64,000 nucleotides of DNA from an uncultured Caulobacteraceae bacterium (GTDB lineage Bacteria; Pseudomonadota; Alphaproteobacteria; Caulobacterales; Caulobacteraceae), in the NCBI GenBank assembly GCA_937138625.1, contig CAKZPF010000010.1, positions 1 through 64,000 on the forward strand, in the 5' to 3' direction. Positions 47,492-56,160 of this stretch are shown piece after piece. Positions within the stretch are counted from its first letter, which is position 1. Each line of letters begins with the position of its first letter. A program made the translations under genes and the position numbers. The notes under the pieces were generated by a model that saw only the letters and a list, made by a program, of their open reading frames with translations, did no database searches and was not told the DNA's origin.

Positions 47492-48258
47492 TTCGCTGTC
47501 CAGCCGCCATCAATGGACAATGCCGCCCCGTTCACCGACGCCCCCGCATCCGACAACAGATAGGCCAACATGCCGCCGATCTCGTCGATTTCAACAAAGC
47601 GTTTGGTGGGTTGCGCCGCCAAGATGATGTCGCGCATCACAGTCTCTTCGTCCAAATTGCGCGCCTCGGCCTGGGCGGTGATCTGTCCCTCCACCAGGGG
47701 TGTTTTCACATAGCCCGGGCAGATGGTGTTGACGGTGATGTTATCTTCGGCAACCTCGAGCGCCACGCTTTTGCTCAGGCCTAGCAGGCCATGCTTGGCG
47801 GCCACATAAGCGGATTTAAAAGGCGAGGCCACCAAACCATGAGCCGACGCAATCGAGACAATCCGCCCGCGCCCTTGGGCCCGCATCACCGGCACCACGG
47901 CCTTGATGGCATGAAAACAAGCCGACAGGTTGATGGCGATGACCTTGTCCCAGGCCTCGGTCTCGAAGCGATCCACGGGGGCCACATGCTGCACCCCCGC
48001 ATTGTTCACCAGCCCGTCCACACGCCCATAATCGCGCTTTACGGTGGCGATCAGATCGGCGATCTCATCGGGCTTGGTCATGTCGGCGGCGTGATAGGCG
48101 GCCTTCATTTCTGATTGCAAGCGTTTGATCTCGTCAGGTTTTCCCAAGCCGTTTAACACGACCTGACAGCCCTGAGTGTGCAGATAGCGCGCCAGCCCCT
48201 TGCCGATGCCACTGGTGGAGCCGGTGACAATGACCACATGATCTTGCAGGTTGGACAT
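47488..48258 (-). CDS. D-3-hydroxybutyrate dehydrogenase
   Basis: 256 aa short-chain dehydrogenase. NAD site TGSTSGIGKGLA, NNAGVQHVAP, and the catalytic Ser and YxxxK in SIASAHGLVASPFKSAYVAAK. The C-terminal IDGGWTAK ending and QHVAPVDRF are typical of BdhA. Interconverts 3-hydroxybutyrate and acetoacetate, probably as part of PHB use. AAGGAG ribosome site. Confidence 0.92.
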   Translation of the reverse strand: MSNLQDHVVIVTGSTSGIGKGLARYLHTQGCQVVLNGLGKPDEIKRLQSEMKAAYHAADMTKPDEIADLIATVKRDYGRVDGLVNNAGVQHVAPVDRFETEAWDKVIAINLSACFHAIKAVVPVMRAQGRGRIVSIASAHGLVASPFKSAYVAAKHGLLGLSKSVALEVAEDNITVNTICPGYVKTPLVEGQITAQAEARNLDEETVMRDIILAAQPTKRFVEIDEIGGMLAYLLSDAGASVNGAALSIDGGWTAK

Positions 48259-48267
48259 CAGGGCTCC

Positions 48268-49029
48268 TTAGGGTTTGGGGCGGGTGAAGACCCAGTTTTC
48301 ATTGTCAGACAGATCGGCTTGGAAGCGATAGCCACCCCCGTCAAAGGCCTTCAGATCATCTGCCTTTTGGATGCCCTGCTCGAGGGCGAAACGCGCCATC
48401 ATGCCCCGCGCCGTTTTGGCATAAAGCCCCAGAACCCGCAGGGTGCCGGCGGCCTCTTCCTTGAAATGGCAAGTCACCACTGGCGCCTTCAGGGCCTTGC
48501 GGTCAACGGCCTTGAAATATTCGGTGCTGGCGCAATTCACCAGCGTGCCGTCACTGTGATCGGCGAGATCCTTGTCCAACTGCTGGGCTATACGCGCGCC
48601 CCAGAATTCATAAAGCGTATGGCCGCGCGACGTCACGAGCCGCGTGCCCATTTCCAGACGATAGGGCTGCAAGGCATCCAGCGGCCGCAACACGCCATAA
48701 AGGCCGGAAAGAATGCGCACGGTGCCTTGGGCCGCGTCCAGTTGATCGGCGGTCAAGCTGTTCGCCTCAAGGCCCTTATAAACATCCCCGGCAAAGGCCA
48801 AAACGGCGGGCTTGCTGTCGGCCTTCAGGTCCATATCTTGAAAACGGGCGTGGTTCAGCTCGGCCAAATTATCCGAAAGCTTCATCAACCGCTTGAGGTC
48901 AGAAACCGACAGGTCTTGGCAAACGTCCAACAGCTCGGCGGCCTGGTCCAACAGGGCGGGTGTGGTGGTGCGCACCGGTGTGGTGGGCGGTGACATGTCC
49001 AAGGCTTTGGCGGGGGAAAGAACAATCAG
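48268..49029 (-). CDS. yaaA: YaaA (DUF328) peroxide-stress protein
   Basis: 253 aa from ATG 49029, with GAGGGG just upstream; the frame is open ten codons further. MLIVLSPAKALD at the N terminus, LSGLYGVLRPLD in the middle and the Arg-rich KTARGMMARFAL near the end are the YaaA signature. YaaA lowers free iron and protects DNA during peroxide stress in E. coli. Confidence 0.93.
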   Translation of the reverse strand: MIVLSPAKALDMSPPTTPVRTTTPALLDQAAELLDVCQDLSVSDLKRLMKLSDNLAELNHARFQDMDLKADSKPAVLAFAGDVYKGLEANSLTADQLDAAQGTVRILSGLYGVLRPLDALQPYRLEMGTRLVTSRGHTLYEFWGARIAQQLDKDLADHSDGTLVNCASTEYFKAVDRKALKAPVVTCHFKEEAAGTLRVLGLYAKTARGMMARFALEQGIQKADDLKAFDGGGYRFQADLSDNENWVFTRPKP

Positions 49030-49045
49030 CATACAGCCCCTCAGT

Positions 49046-50434
49046 TCAAAACAACACACGGGGATTCAGGATCCCTTTGGGGTCGAAAACATGACGCATT
49101 TGCCGCCACAGGGCAAGCTCGATGGCCGGCTTTTGGGCCGCCACGGCCGCCCCCTTCATCACGCCCACGCCATGCTCGGCAGCAATCGAGCCCTCATGGG
49201 CCTGGACCAGGTCGTACACCACCTCGGTGGCTTGGGCATAAAGGGCTTTAAAGGTGGCCGGATCCATGCCCACCGGCTGGCTGACATTGAAGTGCAAATT
49301 CCCGTCCCCGATATGGCCAAAGGTCACAGGCCGCGCCCCAGGGCACAGGCGTTCGATTTGCGGGTAGGCCGCCTCGACAAACTGCACCAGCGCCCGCCGG
49401 GGTATGGCGATGTCAAACTTCCAACTGCCGCCTTCGGGCTTTTGCGCCGCCGAGAGATGTTCGCGTAAGGCCCACAAATTCTGTCGCTGGGTGTCGGTTT
49501 GGGCCAACACCGTTTGCGGCCAGCGCTGGGCCAGATGGTCACAAACGGGCGCGGCCAGTCCGCTGGTGCCGTTGGTGAACTCTAACAATACCGACCAGGG
49601 CGGTGGGCTGGTGAACGGTTGAGGCACATCCGGCATGTGCCGCCCGACAAATTCAAGGCCAATGGCCGGGATCAGCTCGACGGCCTCAAGATGAGGCCCA
49701 AAGTGCGCATCCATATCGCCATACAAGGTTAGGGCATCGGCCAAGCGCTCCACCGCCACCAGGGCGGTCACGCGCTCGACGGGCTGTGGCTTCAGGCGCA
49801 CGGCCGCCGCCGTCACCACGCCCAATGTGCCTTCCGAGCCCACAAACAGTTGCTTGAAATCCCAACCGGTGTTGTCTTTTTTCAACCCTCGCAGATCCCG
49901 CCAAATCTCGCCCGTGGGCAACACGACCTCAAGGCCCGCCACCTGGTCCCGCATCATGCCGTGGCGCAGCACCATCACCCCGCCCGCATTGGTGGCGATC
50001 ATCCCACCCAAGGTGGCCGTGCCCGACGAGGCCAAGTCCACCGTCAAACGCAGGTCATGGTGCGCGGCGGCCTGTTGCGCGGCATCCAGTGTCACACCGG
50101 CCTCGGCGATCATCAGGCCATCTTCGGGGTGCAGGGCGCGGATCTGGTTCAGGCGACGCAAAGACAACAACACCTCGCCCTGGGGCGTCTGCCCCCCCAC
50201 CAGGCCCGTGTTGCCCCCCTGCACGCTTATGATGGTGCCGGTTTGCTGACACAGGCGCAGAATGGCCGCCACCTCGTCCGTGGTTTGCGGTTGCAGCATC
50301 ACCGGGGTGTGGCCAGGGGGATTGTCACGCCAGTCTTGTAGATGGGGGGCGATGATCTCGGAGTCTTGCACCACACCATCGGGACCTAAGGCGGACTTGA
50401 ATTGATGCATCAGTTCTGCGGACAGGTCGGCCAT
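49046..50434 (-). CDS. FAD-linked D-2-hydroxyacid (D-2-hydroxyglutarate-type) dehydrogenase
   Basis: 462 aa. The PCMH-type FAD fold is seen in ISVQGGNTGLVGGQTP and LASSGTATLGGMIATNAGG, and the C-terminal oxidase domain has GHIGDGNLHFNV and HGVGVMKG. This group oxidises D-2-hydroxyglutarate or D-lactate; the length and motifs favour the D-2-hydroxyglutarate branch. Its start overlaps the Sua5 gene stop (TGATG). Confidence 0.88.
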   Translation of the reverse strand: MADLSAELMHQFKSALGPDGVVQDSEIIAPHLQDWRDNPPGHTPVMLQPQTTDEVAAILRLCQQTGTIISVQGGNTGLVGGQTPQGEVLLSLRRLNQIRALHPEDGLMIAEAGVTLDAAQQAAAHHDLRLTVDLASSGTATLGGMIATNAGGVMVLRHGMMRDQVAGLEVVLPTGEIWRDLRGLKKDNTGWDFKQLFVGSEGTLGVVTAAAVRLKPQPVERVTALVAVERLADALTLYGDMDAHFGPHLEAVELIPAIGLEFVGRHMPDVPQPFTSPPPWSVLLEFTNGTSGLAAPVCDHLAQRWPQTVLAQTDTQRQNLWALREHLSAAQKPEGGSWKFDIAIPRRALVQFVEAAYPQIERLCPGARPVTFGHIGDGNLHFNVSQPVGMDPATFKALYAQATEVVYDLVQAHEGSIAAEHGVGVMKGAAVAAQKPAIELALWRQMRHVFDPKGILNPRVLF

Positions 50435-51348
50435 CAGCCCACCGCCCCGGCGGCACGGCGCAGCCGATCATTGATGGCCAGACCCACCCCCCGGTCCGGC
50501 ACAGGAGCCACGGCGATCCGCGGCGCCCCGCTCGTGTCCGCCGCTCGCAGTTGCGCGAACAGACGCTGGGCGGCTTCGGTCATATCGCCACGGGCACTGA
50601 GGGGAAAACACGGGCCGGTGTGATCCGTCGGCCCGAAACTGAGATAGGCATCCATGGGCTCTGGGGCGGTGATGTTCAGCACCAAGGGCGTCTGCGGCGC
50701 ATAGTGTCGCAACAGACGCCCGGGCGAGGCCTCGCCCGGGCCCAAGCCCTCGGCCACCGGCACCACAGCGGCGATATCTTGGGGACTGAGGCTGCCATAG
50801 CGCAAAATCTGTACGGGATGATCGGGCAGAACCTGCACCACGGTGGACTCGAGACCCTTGTCGCAGGAGCCGCCATCAAGGATGGGCAGGGTCGGGCCAA
50901 AATCTTGGGCAACATGATCCACCGTGGTGGGACTGGGGCGGCCTGAACGATTGGCGCTGGGGGCCGCCAGCGGCCGGCCCAAGGCCTGCAAAACCTGTTG
51001 CATCAGGGGGTGTGCCGGCACCCGCACGGCCAAGGTCTCAAGTCCCGCCGAAACCGCCTCGGCCACCGGGGCACCTGGACGCCGCGGCGCTACCAGCGTC
51101 AGTGGCCCGGGCCAAAAGGCTTGGGCCAGGGCTTCGGCCTCGGGCGTGAAGGTTACCAAAGTCCGCGCCGCCTGAACGCTGGCCACATGCACAATCAGCG
51201 GATTGGTTTGAGGGCGGCCCTTGGTGGTAAAAATGGCCTTCACGGCTGCCGGGCTGCTGGCGTCTGCCGCCAAGCCATACACCGTTTCCGTAGGGATAGC
51301 GACCACGCCGCCCTGTTTCAGTCGATCCAGTATCCAATCAATCTCCAT
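50434..51348 (-). CDS. L-threonylcarbamoyladenylate synthase (Sua5 type)
   Basis: 304 aa. YrdC domain: KQGGVVAIPTETVYGLAADA, KGRPQTNPLIVHV and APSANRSGRPSPTT; then a C-terminal Sua5 domain after SPGRLLRHYAPQTPLV. Makes threonylcarbamoyl-AMP for t6A37 of tRNAs. First gene of a minus-strand run with the dehydrogenase and yaaA downstream. Confidence 0.95.
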   Translation of the reverse strand: MEIDWILDRLKQGGVVAIPTETVYGLAADASSPAAVKAIFTTKGRPQTNPLIVHVASVQAARTLVTFTPEAEALAQAFWPGPLTLVAPRRPGAPVAEAVSAGLETLAVRVPAHPLMQQVLQALGRPLAAPSANRSGRPSPTTVDHVAQDFGPTLPILDGGSCDKGLESTVVQVLPDHPVQILRYGSLSPQDIAAVVPVAEGLGPGEASPGRLLRHYAPQTPLVLNITAPEPMDAYLSFGPTDHTGPCFPLSARGDMTEAAQRLFAQLRAADTSGAPRIAVAPVPDRGVGLAINDRLRRAAGAVG

Positions 51349-51367
51349 ATCTCATGGATAGGAGATT

Positions 51368-51769
51368 TTAGTCGATTTCAAGATCAAATCTAAAGGGCAA
51401 GATCACAATATTGTTTTCTTGATACCCTGCAATCTGCGGGTTTTGCCGTTTATCAGATAGGGCCGTAAGGACCTGCCCCCCGAACCCATAACCCCTAGGG
51501 GTTTCCTCAATCACAAGGCACGCTTGCATACCCCCGTCCGCGTTTAAGATACATTTTACCCGTACAAAACCATCTACTGCATTCTCCAGAGCCGCCTCTG
51601 GAACCATGACACGAGGAAAGCGCTTCCATTTGAATTGATTGAGGTCTTGCCCCGTCTGCTCATTTAAAATCTTCAGGCTTTCAGCTTTGCCAAAAAACAT
51701 AACCGGATCCGCATGAGCAGAGCCTGATGAAAATACCAAAACTAAAAGCAACATGCCGCATCGAATCAT
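51368..51769 (-). CDS. Exported protein with stand-alone TonB-C-terminal-like domain
   Basis: 133 aa. Signal peptide (MIRCGMLLLVLVFSSGSAHA). From about residue 48 the pattern MVPEAALENAVDGFVRVKC ... TPRGYGFGGQVLTALSDKRQNP resembles the C-terminal domain of TonB (basic or hydrophobic strand, G-x-V-x-V, then a helix ending in NP). There is no membrane anchor or Pro-rich linker, so it cannot act as an ordinary TonB. AGGAG site ten bases before ATG. Role unknown. Confidence 0.55.
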   Translation of the reverse strand: MIRCGMLLLVLVFSSGSAHADPVMFFGKAESLKILNEQTGQDLNQFKWKRFPRVMVPEAALENAVDGFVRVKCILNADGGMQACLVIEETPRGYGFGGQVLTALSDKRQNPQIAGYQENNIVILPFRFDLEID

Positions 51770-51836
51770 TAAAACATATCTCCTGAGTGCGAAAACGAAG
51801 AAAGAAAAATACTAAAAATTGGTCTCGGGGTCAACC

Positions 51837-52391
51837 TCAGAACTTTATTCGCCTCGCCGTGACCGTCGGCGTGATCCGCACCGAGGCGGCCACCGTGTCC
51901 GTCGATTGCCATTCGCCTTGTCCCACACCAAATTCCCGGCGGTCCAACACCACCTGCCCCGACATATGGGCGAGATCGCCATCAATCTCAAGCTGGAAGG
52001 GCAGGTCCACAGGCCGCGTTACCCCGCGCAACGACAACGCGCCCTTGGCCACATAGCGCCCGGCCCCTGTTTTTTCACAGCGCTTGGCCACGAACGCCGC
52101 CTGGGGGTGGGCCTTGATGTGGAACCAATCATTGCCCGGCAACATGGCATCCCGGGTGCTGTTGCCGGTGTCCACACTGGCCATGTCGATGGTGACGACG
52201 ATCTGACACGATTTGGGAGCATCGGGATCAAATGTGATCTGAGCTTGCCAAGATTTGAACTGGCCGTTGACCGCCTCACCTTCGACGGTGGCCTGAAAGC
52301 CAAGCCCCGAGGCCGCAGGGTCCACGGCCCAGGTTTGGGCCGAAACCGGACCTGCCACCATCATCACCATCAGGGTCAAAAGCGTGCGCAT
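51837..52391 (-). CDS. YceI-family periplasmic protein, copy 1
   Basis: 184 aa with a signal peptide (MRTLLTLMVMMVAGPVSA). YceI lipocalin-like fold: WAVDPAASGLGFQATVEG, then VTIDMASVDTGNSTRDAMLPGNDWFH and the RPVDLPFQLEIDGD segment. Such proteins bind polyisoprenoids such as ubiquinone-8 in the periplasm. It lies three bases after the cytochrome b561 gene. Confidence 0.9.
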   Translation of the reverse strand: MRTLLTLMVMMVAGPVSAQTWAVDPAASGLGFQATVEGEAVNGQFKSWQAQITFDPDAPKSCQIVVTIDMASVDTGNSTRDAMLPGNDWFHIKAHPQAAFVAKRCEKTGAGRYVAKGALSLRGVTRPVDLPFQLEIDGDLAHMSGQVVLDRREFGVGQGEWQSTDTVAASVRITPTVTARRIKF

Positions 52392-52394
52392 GGC

Positions 52395-52988
52395 TCACCG
52401 CCGCAAAAACGGCAACATGCGCGCCATCAGGTTGTCGCGATCAAGAAACTGATGCTTCAGGGCGGCGGCGATGTGCAGCACGATCAACACAATCAACACC
52501 CACACGAGTTTGCTGTGCAGAAACTCGGCCACACCATGCACCACCGACTTGGCGGTCCCGGTCAGGGCCACAAGACCCGGGATATGCGGCCACGGCACGG
52601 CATCAAACAACAAGGTGGGCACACCATTGAATTTGGAGGTCGAGACCAAGGCCCAGCCCAAAACCGGGATGCCGATCATCAAAACATAAAAGCCATAATG
52701 GGTGGCCTTGGCCAGGTTTTCCTCCCACGGCTTCATGCCCGCTGGCAAAGCGGGCGGCGGGTCCATCACCCGCAGCACCAAACGCAACAGCGCCAGCAAT
52801 AATATCGAAATGCCCAGAGACTTGTGGAGATTATAAAGCGCCGGGGCTGCCATCTCGGCCCCAAACAGGGACAAGGTTTCCCCACGGGGCAAATCCCCCA
52901 TGTTCCAACCGAGCCAAATCATAAAGACCAACAGCACGGCCATCAGCCAGTGCAGCCCGATCGCCATCACAGAATAGCGACTTTTCAT
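52395..52988 (-). CDS. Cytochrome b561
   Basis: 197 aa, four membrane helices. Haem-ligand histidines are expected among the histidines of MAIGLHWLMAVLLV, YNLHKSLGISILL, VVHGVAEFLHSKLVW and VLHIAAALKHQF, matching the bacterial b561 pattern. It exchanges electrons with quinol at the inner membrane. It sits between two yceI genes with three-base gaps, so the three form one transcript. Confidence 0.9.
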   Translation of the reverse strand: MKSRYSVMAIGLHWLMAVLLVFMIWLGWNMGDLPRGETLSLFGAEMAAPALYNLHKSLGISILLLALLRLVLRVMDPPPALPAGMKPWEENLAKATHYGFYVLMIGIPVLGWALVSTSKFNGVPTLLFDAVPWPHIPGLVALTGTAKSVVHGVAEFLHSKLVWVLIVLIVLHIAAALKHQFLDRDNLMARMLPFLRR

Positions 52989-52991
52989 GGC

Positions 52992-53630
52992 TTATTTTTT
53001 GTTCAGTTCGGCGTTGATCTCGACGGTGATTTCGTTGCCGATGTTGGGCAGATATTTGCTGACACCATAGTCACCGCGTTTGAAAATGCCCGTGGCCGCA
53101 AAGCCAACCGTCGGCGTGCCCGAGAAATTTTTACCCGCCCCCGTCAGCACCACATTCAGATCCATAGGATGGGTTTGGCCCAACAGGGTCAACTCGCCAT
53201 GCACAGTGGCGGTGCGTGGCCCCGTTTGGGTGATCCGGGTCGAGCGATACTGGGCTGTGGGATGGTCAGCAGCCTTCAGCCAATCGTCGCCTTGCAGCTT
53301 TTCATCAAAGTCCGGCATGGCGGTATCGATCGAGGTCATGTCCACCGCAGCCTCGAGCGTGGATTGGCTTGGGTCCTCGACATTCAGCTCGAGATCCACA
53401 TCAAAGCGGTTCATGCGAAAGGTAAACTGCGACAGGCCCAGATGGCTGATGCGGGCGATCAAACTGGCGTGTTTTTCATCCAGCACATAGCGCCCACTGG
53501 GCACCGAGATCTCCATCTCCGCCGCCTTTTGCGCATCCGCCGCAAAGCTGGGACCTGCCATTGTCAGGCTCGCCCCCATAAGGGCCAAAGCCAAGGCACG
53601 ACCAGAACAGCGCGATATAAATTTGTGCAT
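52992..53630 (-). CDS. YceI-family periplasmic protein, copy 2
   Basis: 212 aa, signal peptide (N-terminal ~30 residues, ending near SFAAD). YceI core SGRYVLDEKHASLIARISHLG ... FRMNRFDVDLELN and the HGELTLLGQTHPMDL and GAGKNFSGTPTVGFAATG strands. More distant from copy 1 than a recent duplicate. First gene of the yceI-b561-yceI operon. Confidence 0.9.
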   Translation of the reverse strand: MHKFISRCSGRALALALMGASLTMAGPSFAADAQKAAEMEISVPSGRYVLDEKHASLIARISHLGLSQFTFRMNRFDVDLELNVEDPSQSTLEAAVDMTSIDTAMPDFDEKLQGDDWLKAADHPTAQYRSTRITQTGPRTATVHGELTLLGQTHPMDLNVVLTGAGKNFSGTPTVGFAATGIFKRGDYGVSKYLPNIGNEITVEINAELNKK

Positions 53631-53786
53631 AGTGTTTCTCCCGTTTGTGCCCGCTTTTGTGTCAAGCTTGGCAATGCCGATATAGATCCGATGTTTCCGC
53701 CATGGCGCTTGGCCTTTGCGGAAATTTCAGTTACATGGTTTCCCCCAACAGACGAAAAAAAGCGAACGAACTCAAGTCACAAAATT

Positions 53787-53800
53787 TGAACTTTTGTTCA
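53787..53800. promoter_or_regulatory. Palindrome TGAAC-TTTT-GTTCA upstream of acyl-CoA dehydrogenase
   Basis: Perfect 5-base arms around TTTT, 19 bases before the start codon and within an AT-rich patch that should hold the promoter. The layout resembles GAAAC-N-GTTTC-type sites of TetR-family fatty-acid regulators, so it may be an operator. Confidence 0.4.
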
Positions 53801-53819
53801 TAATATTAGGGAGCCCACC

Positions 53820-55565
53820 ATGACCGCCTTTTCCGCCCCCGTCTCGGATGTGTTTGACACCTTGGTGCATATGGTGGGCTTCCCCGCCTTGATGCGCCAA
53901 ACCGAGAGCCTGGACGAGGATATGTTACGCGCTGTCCTGGAGGGGGCAGGGCAAATGACCACCGAGGTGATTGCCCCCACCAACCGGGATGGCGACCAAC
54001 ACGGGGCCATTCTTGAACACGGCAAGGTGACCACGCCTGACAGTTTCAAAGGGGCCTACAAGGCCCTGTGCGAAGGGGGGTGGCTCAGCCTCGCGGCACC
54101 TGTGGCCCATGGCGGCCAAGGCCTGCCACGGGTGTTGGAAGTGGCGACCATGGAAATGGTGCAGGCGGCCAATATGGCGTTTGGCTTGTGTCCAGTCCTC
54201 AGCCTCGGGGCCATTGAGGCCTTGGTGCAGCACGGCACCGACGCGCAAAAACGCACCTATTTGCCCAAGCTGATCGCCGGTGAGTGGACCGGCACCATGA
54301 ACCTGACCGAGCCCCAAGCCGGATCAGATGTCGGCGCCCTAACCACCCGCGCCGAGTCCCAAGATCAGGGACAAGATGAGGGCCAATATCGGCTTTATGG
54401 CAATAAGATCTATATCACCTGGGGCGAGCATGACCTGACGTACAATATTGTGCACATGGTGCTGGCGCGCCTGCCGGATGCGCCGGCGGGCAGCAAGGGC
54501 GTCAGCCTGTTTGTGGCGCCAAAAACCCTGGTCAATCGAGACGGCAGCTTGGGCATGCGCAACGATGTGCGCGCCACCAGCCTGGAGCACAAAATGGGCA
54601 TTCATGGCTCGCCGACCTGTGTCATGGCCTATGGCGACAACGAAGGGGCCGAGGCCCAGTTGATCGGCCAGCCCAACCGCGGCATGGCCCATATGTTTAC
54701 GATGATGAACGCCGCCCGTATCCATGTGGGGGCGCAAGGGATCGGCATCGCCGAGCGCGCCTACCAGCGCGCGCTGCACTACGCCCAAGAGCGCAAACAA
54801 GGCAAAGCCGTCTGGGGCCGCACCGTCCCCGCCCCCATCATTGATCACCCCGATGTGCGGCGCATGTTGGCCACTTCGCGGGCGAAAATCTTGGCCGGGC
54901 GGGCGATTGTCTATGCGGCCTCGGTGGCGGGGGATATGGCGCTGACAGCAACCTCTGACGAGGACCGTCACACTTGGAAAGCGCGCGAGGATCTGTTGGT
55001 GCCCATCGCCAAAGCCTGGGGCACAGACCTGGGTGTCGAGGTCACATCGGACGCCCTGCAGGTGCATGGTGGCATGGGCTATATTGAAGAAACCGGCGCC
55101 GCCCAGCATTATCGCGATGCTCGCATCGCTCCGATTTATGAGGGCACCAACGCCATCCAAGCCAACGATCTGGTGGGTCGGAAATTGATGCAAGATGATG
55201 GCCGCGCCGCCTTTGCCCTGATTGATGACGCCACCCAAGCCTATGGCCGTGCCCAAGCTCGCAAAGCCCTACAGATGGCAGGGGAATTGGGCCTAGAGGC
55301 CTGCGACGCCCTGCACCAGGCCACTCGCTGGATGGTGCGCCAACAGGCCAATGCCGACGCCTTGGCGGGGGCGACGTCTTATCTGAAGCTGATGGGCGAT
55401 GTGGCCGGGGGGATGTATCTGATGCGGGCCGCTCTGGCCAAGCCCGACGTCTATGCCACCCTGATGAACATCTATGCCCAATATGTGCTGACCCGCGCCG
55501 GGGGTCATGCCATTGCCAGCATGATGGGCGCGGGACACTTGCAAGCGGTGAACTTGACGGCTTAG
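53820..55565 (+). CDS. Acyl-CoA dehydrogenase (large, C-terminal-extended type)
   Basis: 581 aa, the long form with a DUF1974-like or AidB-like C-terminal extension. FAD/substrate motifs: GTMNLTEPQAGSDVG, MLATSRAKILAGRAIV and QVHGGMGYIEETGAAQHYRDARIAPIYEGTNAIQ with the active-site Glu in YEGTNAIQAND. Introduces the first double bond of beta-oxidation and passes electrons to ETF, then to the ETF-QO at 1.4 kb. GGGAG ribosome site. Confidence 0.93.
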   Translation: MTAFSAPVSDVFDTLVHMVGFPALMRQTESLDEDMLRAVLEGAGQMTTEVIAPTNRDGDQHGAILEHGKVTTPDSFKGAYKALCEGGWLSLAAPVAHGGQGLPRVLEVATMEMVQAANMAFGLCPVLSLGAIEALVQHGTDAQKRTYLPKLIAGEWTGTMNLTEPQAGSDVGALTTRAESQDQGQDEGQYRLYGNKIYITWGEHDLTYNIVHMVLARLPDAPAGSKGVSLFVAPKTLVNRDGSLGMRNDVRATSLEHKMGIHGSPTCVMAYGDNEGAEAQLIGQPNRGMAHMFTMMNAARIHVGAQGIGIAERAYQRALHYAQERKQGKAVWGRTVPAPIIDHPDVRRMLATSRAKILAGRAIVYAASVAGDMALTATSDEDRHTWKAREDLLVPIAKAWGTDLGVEVTSDALQVHGGMGYIEETGAAQHYRDARIAPIYEGTNAIQANDLVGRKLMQDDGRAAFALIDDATQAYGRAQARKALQMAGELGLEACDALHQATRWMVRQQANADALAGATSYLKLMGDVAGGMYLMRAALAKPDVYATLMNIYAQYVLTRAGGHAIASMMGAGHLQAVNLTA

Positions 55566-55568
55566 GGG

Positions 55569-56063
55569 TTAAGCGGCCGGCGCCTTCAGGGCTTCGAGGA
55601 CATGTTCGGCTTTTGAAACCGTGAACGCGCCAGGCTCTTCGACGAACAGGTCTTGGACCACACCGTCTTTGACGATCATGGCATAGCGCTGCGAGCGCTC
55701 GCCCATGCCAAAACCGCTGGCGTCCAAGGTCAGGCCCATAGCCTTGGTGAAGGCGGCATTGCCATCGGCCAGCATCAGAATGCGCTCAGCTCCGCTGATC
55801 TTGCTCCAAGCGTCCATGACAAAGGCATCGTTCACCGATAGACACGCGATGGTATCAACGCCTGCGGCCTTAAAGTCATCGGCCTTATTGATGAACCCGG
55901 GCAAATGATCCGCCGAACAGGTGGGCGTGAACGCGCCAGGAACGGCGAACAGCACCACGGTTTTGTCTTTGAACACTTCGGTCGAGGACAAGGCCTCGGG
56001 CCCATTTTTGCCCATGGTCATCAAGGGGGTGTCGGGGATGGTGTTGCCTTTGGTGATGGTCAT
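55569..56063 (-). CDS. Peroxiredoxin, Prx5/AhpE-like redoxin
   Basis: 164 aa from ATG 56063, chosen for AGGAGA five bases upstream. Peroxidatic Cys in VPGAFTPTCSADHLPG; the NDAFVMDAWSK and DGNAAFTKAMGL segments are usual for Prx5-type proteins. Reduces organic peroxides with thiol or glutaredoxin donors. It converges with the acyl-CoA dehydrogenase, three bases between stops. Confidence 0.93.
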   Translation of the reverse strand: MTITKGNTIPDTPLMTMGKNGPEALSSTEVFKDKTVVLFAVPGAFTPTCSADHLPGFINKADDFKAAGVDTIACLSVNDAFVMDAWSKISGAERILMLADGNAAFTKAMGLTLDASGFGMGERSQRYAMIVKDGVVQDLFVEEPGAFTVSKAEHVLEALKAPAA

Positions 56064-56160
56064 TTTCGTCTCCTGTGGGGTTATGATCCCCCACAGGCTA
56101 ACGAGACTTGGCTGAGAACCCAACAGCTATTTTTGTGAAAAGACGCCGGGTAACCAATGG

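Noticed and set aside
54339-55256. Minus-strand open frame of 305 codons within the acyl-CoA dehydrogenase gene
   Set aside because: Shadow of the real gene; the sense strand has full family motifs.
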